This document shows positions 5,490 to 11,599 of a DNA stretch of 11,599 bases, piece by piece. Each line of letters begins with the position of its first letter. The stretch's first letter is position 1. The notes beneath the pieces were generated by a model that searched no databases, was not told the origin of the DNA, and was given only the letters and a program-made list of their open reading frames with translations. The translations under genes and the position numbers were made by a program. Source of the DNA: Betaproteobacteria bacterium (GTDB lineage: Bacteria; Pseudomonadota; Gammaproteobacteria; Burkholderiales; Thiobacillaceae); contig JAIFLB010000119.1 in NCBI GenBank assembly GCA_020049245.1, positions 1 to 11,599 on the forward strand. The letters run 5' to 3'.

Positions 5490-8400
5490 ATGATCAAGAA
5501 TCCCCTTTCCAAATTGCTTGGCAGCATGCATTTGATCGAGCCCGCCACTGCGGGCAAATCGGCTTCCGAAGCCAAGGCAGTCAAATATCCCGGCGTGCGT
5601 GATGCCATCGACGGCAACACGGCGGTGATTCTGGTCGAGCGTGAGGCTTCCGATGCCGCTGGCGCCTACCCGATCACGCCGTCCACCCAGATGGGCGAAT
5701 ACTGGGCCGAAGCCACCGCTGCGGGGCATGTCAATATTTCTGGCCGGCCGTTGATCTTTATCGAGCCGGAATCCGAACATGCTGCCGCTGGCGTCACCGC
5801 CGGCATGTCGATGACCGGCCTGCGCGCGGTCAATTTCTCCTCCTCGCAGGGCGTTGCGTTCATGCACGAATCGCTCTACGGCGCTGTCGGCAAGCGTTTG
5901 CCCTATGTGCTGAACATGGGCTGCCGGGCGATTACCAAGGCGACCCTGAACGTGCATGCCGGGCACGACGATTACCACTGTGTCGACGACACCGGTTTCA
6001 TTCAGGTGATGGCCAAAAGCGCGCAGGAAGCCGCCGACCTCAACCTGATCGCGCGTAAAACCGCAGAACTGTCGCTGACACCGGCCATCGCCGGCATGGA
6101 CGGTTTCCTTACCACCCACCTGATCGAGCCGGTTCTGGTGCCGGAAAGAGGGCTGGTGGAGGAATTTCTCGGTCATCCGAATGACCTGATCGATACCCCG
6201 ACGCCGGCGCAAACACTGATCTACGGGCCCAAGCGCCAGCGCATTCCAGCGTTGTGGGATGTCGATTCGCCGATGGTCTCGGGCGCGGTCACCAATCAGG
6301 ACGCGCATATGCAGGCGACGGCGGCGCAGCGCCCGTATTTCTTCGACCACATCCCGGCGCTGATGGATCAGTGCATGGCCGAATACGCCGAACTCACCGG
6401 ACGCAAATACAGCCGGGTCGATGCCTATCGCTGCGAAGATGCCGATTACCTGATTCTCGGCATGGGCTCGATGACGGTCCAGGCCGAAGCCGTTGCCGAC
6501 TGGCTGCGCGAAGAGCGCAAATTGAAAGTCGGCGTGGTCAACCTGACCTGCTTCCGGCCTTTCCCGGGCGAATTGCTCGGCCATGTTTTGAAAGGCAAGA
6601 AAGGGGTAGCGGTGCTCGAGCGCACCGACCAACCGATGTCGGAAGACCTGCCGTTGATGCGCGAAGTGCGCGCCACGGTGAGCAAGTGTCTGGAAAACGG
6701 CAGTGCGGCCGGCGCCTATCCGGCCTATGCCGCCTACAGCAAGCTCAGCGACATGCCGCGCCTGTATTCCGGCTGCTACGGCCTGGGTTCGCGTGACCTG
6801 CAACCGGAAGGCTTGATCGCTGCGGTCGAGAACATGACCGACAAGGGCGCGCACAAGAAATTCTTTTATCTGTCGATCGACTTCGTGCGCGATCAGGCCA
6901 TCCTCGCCGCCTATCCGCAGATCAAGCAGCTTGCCCTTAAAGGCTCGGAAAATCCCAACCTGATGCCGAAGGGCGGTATTGCCGTCCGCATGCACTCGGT
7001 GGGCGGCTGGGGCGCGGTCACCACCGGCAAGAACCTGGCGATGACGCTGTTCGAACTGCTCGGCTGGGACATCAAGGCGAACCCGAAATACGGCTCCGAG
7101 AAGAAGGGACAGCCGACGACGTATTACCTCTCCGCCGCGCCGGACCCGATTCGGGTCAACTGCGAGTATTCCCAGGTCGATGTCGTGCTGTCGCCTGACC
7201 CGCAAGTGTTCCTGCACACCAACGCGGTGGCGGGTCTGACCAAGGGCGGCGTGTTCATCATCCAGAGCAACCTGCCGGATGCCGCCGCGCTGTGGGCGAC
7301 CTTCCCGCTGCACATCCAGAAATATCTGGTCGACAATGAAATCAAGGTGTTCTATCTCGACGCCTTCAGCATCGCGCGCGAAGAATCCTCCAACCCGGAA
7401 TTGCAATTGCGCATGCAGGGCAACGCCTTCCAGGGCGCCTTCTTCCACGGTTCGGACATCCAGCAGCGCGCTGGTCTGACCGAAGAGCATTTGTTCAAGG
7501 CGATCGAAAATCAACTCAACGACAAGTTCGGCAAGAAGGGCAAGCGCGTGGTTGACGACAACCTGCGCGTGGTCAAACGCGGCTACACCGAAATCCATGA
7601 AATTCCGGCCGAGGTCAAACAAGTCGGTACACGTCAGTCCGCTGCGTTCAGCCTGACCCCCACGCTGCCGATCATGCTAAAGCGTATCCCGGAGAATCAG
7701 GGCAAGTTGGCCAAGGCGGCCGATCCGCACCGGTTCTGGGAACAAACCGGCAATTTTTACGTTTCCGGCAAGGGTTCCGACAACCTCGCCGATCCCTTCA
7801 TGGGCATGGCGGTGTTCCCGGCAGTCACCGGGATCTATCGCGACATGACCCAGATTCGCTTCGAACATCCGGTCTGGGTGGCGGAAAACTGCACCGCTTG
7901 CGGCAATTGCTACACGCATTGCCCGGATTCCGCGATTCCCGGCCTGGTCTCCACGGTAAGCGATGTGCTCAACGCGGCGATCACCAATATCGAAATGAGC
8001 GGCCGCATCACCCGCTACCTGCGCAAGGGTTCACGCAGTATCGAGAAGAAGCTGCGCGGCGCCCTGGACAAGGATGGTCTTGACGTGCGCGCGCTGCTGC
8101 ATCAGGCGATCGAAGACGCCATGCATGAAGACCCCAACCAGGGCAATGCGGCGATGGAAGAGGAATTCCATTTGCTGGAAAAGGAAGTGGGTGCGTTCCA
8201 GTTCGCCACCACCAAGCCCTATTGGACCAACAAGGAGAAAAAGAACACGGGTAGCGGCGGCCTCTTCTCGATTACCGTCAACCCCTACGCCTGCAAGGGC
8301 TGCGCGCTGTGTGTCGAGGTTTGCGAGGATGACGCCCTGAAGATGGTCACCCAGACCGCCGACAGCGTCACCCAGTTGCGCCAGGACTGGAGCTTCTGGC

Positions 8401-10442
8401 TCGACCTGCCGACCACGCCGAAGGAATACAGCCGGATCGACAATCTGGATGAAAAAATCGGCGCCCTGGAAACCCTGCTGCTCGACAAACTGAACTACAG
8501 CTCGATGACCAGCGGCGACGGCGCCTGTCTCGGTTGCGGCGAGAAAACCATCATCCATTTGTTTACCTCCACTGTCACCGCGCTGATGCAGCCGCGCGTC
8601 GCGGCATTCGTCGAGAAGCTGGATGGATTGATCGTCGGCCTGGAGCGGCATTTGCGCATGAAGCTGACAGAGACGGTCGATCTCTCCGATGCCGGCGCGG
8701 TACTGGCGGCGGTGGAGTCGCATCGGGGCGAGGATCTGACGCTGGCCAATCTGTCAGAAAGCCTGAAGCAGGAAAACCATGTTCATCCGATCGACCCGCA
8801 ATGGCTGAAATGGGTGACCCAGTTGCTGGCCCGCCTGAAAGACCTCAAGTGGCGTTATGTTGAAGGCCCGACTCAGCGCGGCCGCGCGGCCATGGGCATT
8901 GTCAATTCGACCGGTTGCACCTCGGTCTGGGGCTCGACCTACCCGTACAACCCGTACCCGTTCCCGTGGACGTCGCATCTGTTCCAGGATTCGTCATCGG
9001 TGGCGTTGGGCTTGTTCGAAGGCCATATGGCGAAGATGGCGGATGGCTTCAAGGCGGTGCGGATGGCCGAGGTCGAACTGGGCTTGAATGGCAACACCGG
9101 CGGTTACAACCCGGCGATTCACGACGCTGAGTTGACCTATTTCAATTGGGAAAAATTCAGCGAGGAAGAATGGCATCTGTGTCCGCCGGTGGTCGCCATT
9201 GGCGGCGACGGCTCGATGTACGACATTGGTTTCCAGAACCTGTCGCGCGCCTTGATGTCCGGCATGCCGGTGAAGATTCTGGTGGTCGACACCCAGGTCT
9301 ATTCCAACACCGGCGGCCAGGCGTGTACTTCCGGCTTTATCAGCCAGGTGGCGGACATGTCGCCCTACGGCAAACAGGGCCACGGCAAGAAGGAAATCCG
9401 CAAGGAAATCAGCCTGATCGGCATGGCGCATCGTTCCGCTTATGTCGCCCAGAGCGCCATTTCGCATCCCACCCACATGATCGAAAGCTTCATCGACGGC
9501 CTCAATTCGCGGCGTCCAGCACTGTTCAACATGTACGCGGTGTGCCCGCCGGAGCATGGCGTCGGCGACGATACCTCGGTGTTGCGTTCGAAGACGGCGG
9601 TGGAATCGCGGGCTTACCCGCTGTTCCGTTACAACCCGGACCTGGGCGTCGAGTTCAGCGCCAGCGTTAGCCTGGAAGGCAACCCGGATATGGACGCCGA
9701 GTGGCCGACCTACAGCTTGGCCTACCTCAACGAGGATGGTGCCGAGGCCAAGCTGGAAATGCCGATGACCTTCGCCGACTTTGCCCTCGGGGAAGGCCGC
9801 TTTGCCAAGCAGTTCCGCAAGGCGCCAACCGAGACCTGGAACGACGACATGGTGTTGCTGGCTGACTTCCTGAAGCTGGGCGCCGACGATCGCGACGGTA
9901 AATTCCCCTACATCTGGGCGGTGGACAAGAAGCAGGCGCTGATGCGCGTGCTGGTGTCGGCGGAAATGGTCAACTCCTGCGAGGAGCGGCAGAACTTCTG
10001 GCAGCAGTTGAAGGATGTCGCCGGCCTCAATCAAGCGCCGCTGGATGAAGCCGCGATTGTCGAACAGGCGCGTGCCGAGTTGCTCGGCCAGATCAGCGCC
10101 AGCCTGGCCAACTTCGGCAGCGGAGAAATTGGGGACAGACCCCAATTTCACGCGGCGGCCGTGTCCGGTGCGCCAGCCAAAGGCGCCGACGGTTACGAGC
10201 CGGCCTGGATCGATACGCCGGAATGTACCGCCTGCGACGAATGCACCAAGCTGGCGCCGAAAGCGTTTGCCTACAACGCGGACAAGAAGGCCGTCGTCAT
10301 TGATCCCAAAGGCACGACCTTCGCCAACTTCGTCAAGGCGGCGGAGAAATGCACCGCCGGTGTAATTCACCCAGGCACGCCCTGGAACCCGAAAGAGCCG
10401 GGGCTCGACAAACTGATTGCCCGAGCGGCGAAGTACAACTGA
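5490..10442 (+). CDS. nifJ: giant pyruvate:ferredoxin (flavodoxin) oxidoreductase, NifJ type
   Basis: This enzyme oxidises pyruvate with CoA to acetyl-CoA and CO2 and reduces ferredoxin, using thiamine diphosphate (TPP) and Fe-S clusters. It is 1650 residues, against roughly 1170-1200 for usual NifJ. Domains in order: pyruvate-binding domain with AYPITPST (59-66) and EPESEHAA (92-99); second core domain to about 450; gamma domain with GGWGAVTTGKNLAM (505-518); a two-cluster ferredoxin domain, C801xxC804xxC807xxxC811 and C935xxC938xxC941xxxC945. The TPP domain has C1013 and C1016, C1143 in STGCTSVWG, C1352 in MYAVCPPEHG (likely ligands of the cluster beside TPP), and GGDGSMYDIG to YSNTGGQ (1238-1277) binding TPP-Mg. 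A C-terminal ferredoxin-like tail has C1579, C1582, C1585 and C1621. Extra length lies between the two clusters, at about 1030-1125, and in the tail. It starts 15 nt after rnfB, with AAAGG upstream. Pyruvate is the presumed substrate; another 2-oxoacid is possible. Confidence 0.95.
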   Translation: MIKNPLSKLLGSMHLIEPATAGKSASEAKAVKYPGVRDAIDGNTAVILVEREASDAAGAYPITPSTQMGEYWAEATAAGHVNISGRPLIFIEPESEHAAAGVTAGMSMTGLRAVNFSSSQGVAFMHESLYGAVGKRLPYVLNMGCRAITKATLNVHAGHDDYHCVDDTGFIQVMAKSAQEAADLNLIARKTAELSLTPAIAGMDGFLTTHLIEPVLVPERGLVEEFLGHPNDLIDTPTPAQTLIYGPKRQRIPALWDVDSPMVSGAVTNQDAHMQATAAQRPYFFDHIPALMDQCMAEYAELTGRKYSRVDAYRCEDADYLILGMGSMTVQAEAVADWLREERKLKVGVVNLTCFRPFPGELLGHVLKGKKGVAVLERTDQPMSEDLPLMREVRATVSKCLENGSAAGAYPAYAAYSKLSDMPRLYSGCYGLGSRDLQPEGLIAAVENMTDKGAHKKFFYLSIDFVRDQAILAAYPQIKQLALKGSENPNLMPKGGIAVRMHSVGGWGAVTTGKNLAMTLFELLGWDIKANPKYGSEKKGQPTTYYLSAAPDPIRVNCEYSQVDVVLSPDPQVFLHTNAVAGLTKGGVFIIQSNLPDAAALWATFPLHIQKYLVDNEIKVFYLDAFSIAREESSNPELQLRMQGNAFQGAFFHGSDIQQRAGLTEEHLFKAIENQLNDKFGKKGKRVVDDNLRVVKRGYTEIHEIPAEVKQVGTRQSAAFSLTPTLPIMLKRIPENQGKLAKAADPHRFWEQTGNFYVSGKGSDNLADPFMGMAVFPAVTGIYRDMTQIRFEHPVWVAENCTACGNCYTHCPDSAIPGLVSTVSDVLNAAITNIEMSGRITRYLRKGSRSIEKKLRGALDKDGLDVRALLHQAIEDAMHEDPNQGNAAMEEEFHLLEKEVGAFQFATTKPYWTNKEKKNTGSGGLFSITVNPYACKGCALCVEVCEDDALKMVTQTADSVTQLRQDWSFWLDLPTTPKEYSRIDNLDEKIGALETLLLDKLNYSSMTSGDGACLGCGEKTIIHLFTSTVTALMQPRVAAFVEKLDGLIVGLERHLRMKLTETVDLSDAGAVLAAVESHRGEDLTLANLSESLKQENHVHPIDPQWLKWVTQLLARLKDLKWRYVEGPTQRGRAAMGIVNSTGCTSVWGSTYPYNPYPFPWTSHLFQDSSSVALGLFEGHMAKMADGFKAVRMAEVELGLNGNTGGYNPAIHDAELTYFNWEKFSEEEWHLCPPVVAIGGDGSMYDIGFQNLSRALMSGMPVKILVVDTQVYSNTGGQACTSGFISQVADMSPYGKQGHGKKEIRKEISLIGMAHRSAYVAQSAISHPTHMIESFIDGLNSRRPALFNMYAVCPPEHGVGDDTSVLRSKTAVESRAYPLFRYNPDLGVEFSASVSLEGNPDMDAEWPTYSLAYLNEDGAEAKLEMPMTFADFALGEGRFAKQFRKAPTETWNDDMVLLADFLKLGADDRDGKFPYIWAVDKKQALMRVLVSAEMVNSCEERQNFWQQLKDVAGLNQAPLDEAAIVEQARAELLGQISASLANFGSGEIGDRPQFHAAAVSGAPAKGADGYEPAWIDTPECTACDECTKLAPKAFAYNADKKAVVIDPKGTTFANFVKAAEKCTAGVIHPGTPWNPKEPGLDKLIARAAKYN
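10126..10148 (+). repeat. REP-like palindrome inserted in frame in the PFOR gene
   Basis: A perfect 9-bp inverted repeat, AAATTGGGG (10126-10134) and CCCCAATTT (10140-10148), surrounds the 5-nt centre ACAGA. It is translated in frame as residues 1546-1553 (EIGDRPQF), inside a low-complexity linker between the catalytic part and the C-terminal ferredoxin-like tail. The sharp drop to AT-rich arms within GC-rich codons and the perfect symmetry suggest a mobile palindrome of the REP class rather than selected coding sequence. Similar AATTGGGG...CCCCAATT palindromes are, from memory, widespread in proteobacterial genomes. No other copy is in the window. Confidence 0.65.
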
Positions 10443-10454
10443 TGCGTGGATTTC

Positions 10455-10488
10455 GTAGGTTGGGCACCCTGCGCTTTGCCCAACCTGC
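10455..10488 (+). repeat. REP-like hairpin between the PFOR gene and rnfC
   Basis: The arms AGGTTGGGC (10457-10465) and GCCCAACCT (10478-10486) pair perfectly over 9 bp around a 12-nt loop, and the unit begins GTAGG. A GTAG start followed by a GC-rich hairpin is typical of REP elements moved by REP-associated tyrosine transposases. It fills much of the 76-nt gap between the PFOR stop and the rnfC start. With no T run after it, it is not an intrinsic terminator. It may stabilise or partly block the transcript. Confidence 0.65.
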
Positions 10489-10518
10489 GGCTCTGCGTCT
10501 TGCGCGCCCCGAGTTGCC

Positions 10519-11599
10519 ATGAGCTTTTTCTCTCTCTTTAATCGCCACACATTCGCGCGCGGCATTCATCCTGACGCGCACAAGAGCACTGCTGGCAGCC
10601 CGATTCGTCGGTTGCCATTTGCGCCGCGCATGATCCTCCCCCTCGCGCAGCACATCGGTAAGCCGGCGGTGCCCATCGTCACGGTCGGCCAGGAGGTTGT
10701 TCGGGGCGAACCGATCGCCAAACCGGATGGTTTTGTTTCTTTGCCGCTGCATGCGCCGGCCGATGGCGTCATTGAAGCCATCGACCTGCGTCCCAGCGTG
10801 CGCGGCCCCTGGGTGCAGGCGATTACCTTGCGCGCGTATGAGGCGTCGACACAGGAAGTGCGCTGGAGCCAGCCCCGCGACATCGACGCAATGACGCCGC
10901 AGCAGATCCTTGCCGCGATTCAGGATGCCGGCATCGCCGGCATGGGTGGCGCGGCGTTTCCCGCCCACGCCAAGCTGACGCCGCCGAAAGGCGCGGCGAT
11001 CGAGACGCTGATCGTCAACGGCGCCGAGTGCGAGCCGTATCTCACCTGCGATCATCGGGTGATGTTGGAATACACCCAGGACGTCATGCTCGGTACTCGC
11101 CTGGCGATGCGTGCCTGCGCCATCGCCACGCTGCGTGCGGCGCTGCCGGCGGATGGTGCGATCAGCGTCGAAGCGGTGGTGACCAAGTATCCGCAGGGCG
11201 CCGCCGATACTTTGATTTTTGCCTTGACCGGCCGCGAAGTGCCGATCGGCGAGCGCACTTCGGCTATCGGCGTGCTGCTCGGCAACGTCATGACCATGGC
11301 CTACATTGGCCGCCTGGTGCCAGCCGGCCAGGGCGTTATCGAGCGCGTGGTCACCGTGACCGGCCTGGGCGTTGCGCGGCCGGGCAATTATCTGGTGCCG
11401 CTGGGTACGCCGCTGCGCTACCTGCTCGACTTCGCCGGTGCCGTCGCCACCGATCGGCAGATCATTCTGGGCGGGCCGATGATGGGCGAATCGGCGGCTT
11501 CGCTCGACGTTTCCACCATCAAGGGCACTTCCGGCGTGCTGGTGATCCCCGAACCGCCGCCGGCACAACGGCGGATTTATCCGTGCATCAAGTGCGGCG
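10519..11599 (+). CDS. rnfC: RnfC, electron transport complex flavin/iron-sulfur subunit, C-terminus cut by window edge
   Basis: RnfC is the peripheral subunit that exchanges electrons with NAD(H) in the Rnf complex. The ATG at 10519 opens a frame of 360 codons that runs off the window at YPCIKCG, the start of the first CxxC cluster motif of the C-terminal ferredoxin part. The N-terminal part is typical: GGIHP-like ARGIHPD (13-19), a biotinyl/lipoyl-like fold with LHAPADGVIEAI (77-88), GMGGAAFPAHAKL (141-153), VNGAECEPYLTCDHRVM (166-182), TKYPQGA, LTGREVP, and ILGGPMMG (316-323). Compared with E. coli RnfC, about 15 residues are missing near residue 198: the strand that normally ends in IExNKPxAI is gone, while CAIATLRAAL continues in frame. 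The ribosome site is weak. It follows PFOR by 76 nt and is presumably co-transcribed; rnfD, G, E and A would be expected beyond the edge. Confidence 0.92.
   Translation, partial: MSFFSLFNRHTFARGIHPDAHKSTAGSPIRRLPFAPRMILPLAQHIGKPAVPIVTVGQEVVRGEPIAKPDGFVSLPLHAPADGVIEAIDLRPSVRGPWVQAITLRAYEASTQEVRWSQPRDIDAMTPQQILAAIQDAGIAGMGGAAFPAHAKLTPPKGAAIETLIVNGAECEPYLTCDHRVMLEYTQDVMLGTRLAMRACAIATLRAALPADGAISVEAVVTKYPQGAADTLIFALTGREVPIGERTSAIGVLLGNVMTMAYIGRLVPAGQGVIERVVTVTGLGVARPGNYLVPLGTPLRYLLDFAGAVATDRQIILGGPMMGESAASLDVSTIKGTSGVLVIPEPPPAQRRIYPCIKCG

Noticed and set aside
4830..7622. 930-residue open frame on the minus strand opposite rnfB and PFOR
   Set aside because: It lies wholly antisense to PFOR and rnfB, whose motifs are unmistakable. 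Its product is rich in Arg, His, Gly and Val with no recognisable domain, as expected from GC-rich codon bias.
8994..10565. 523-residue minus-strand open frame opposite the PFOR C-terminus
   Set aside because: It is a shadow of the TPP domain and tail with no family motif, and it crosses the PFOR/rnfC gap and the start of rnfC.
10333..11568. 411-residue minus-strand open frame opposite rnfC
   Set aside because: RnfC motifs on the plus strand explain the region. The antisense product is Arg/His-rich and unstructured.

Overview
The window looks like chromosomal DNA of a GC-rich proteobacterium, most likely a betaproteobacterium of the Rhodocyclales kind (Dechloromonas, Propionivibrio or Accumulibacter-like). 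That placement is an inference from protein style: a CbbY-type phosphatase, a large proteobacterial pyruvate:ferredoxin oxidoreductase (PFOR), long-form RnfB, and REP-like palindromes. No marker gene here settles it.

Left part (1-2200), housekeeping. A partial conserved hypothetical gene on the minus strand is divergent from a CbbY-like HAD phosphatase. The phosphatase converges on folD (methylenetetrahydrofolate dehydrogenase/cyclohydrolase) on the minus strand.

Middle (2200-2600), a tRNA operon. It has a good sigma-70 promoter, then tRNA-Pro(TGG), tRNA-Arg(TCT) and tRNA-His(GTG), and ends in an intrinsic terminator. The Pro and Arg genes are fused. The 3' end of Pro and the 5' end of Arg are missing, so neither can form its acceptor stem as written.

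Next (2600-4500), a single-domain HDOD protein that lacks the catalytic HD pair converges on a LysR/CysB-type regulator. The regulator is divergent from the gene cluster that follows.

Right part (4637 to the window end), an energy operon: long-form rnfB, a giant 1650-residue PFOR of the NifJ type, and rnfC, which runs off the window. The arrangement implies that pyruvate oxidation makes low-potential electrons that pass, perhaps through a ferredoxin-like domain attached to the PFOR itself, to the membrane Rnf complex. Rnf couples ferredoxin:NAD+ electron transfer to an ion gradient, or runs in reverse. The LysR gene is the obvious candidate regulator.

The most striking anomaly is a set of three short deletions. 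One is at the Pro/Arg tRNA junction. One in rnfB (about 47 nt, frameshifting) removes the CxxC of its first iron-sulfur cluster. One in rnfC (about 45 nt, in frame) removes the usual IExNK segment. Each spoils a conserved element and at least two are of similar size, so a systematic assembly error is as likely as real decay. Two REP-like palindromes also occur, one inserted in frame inside the PFOR coding sequence and one between PFOR and rnfC.
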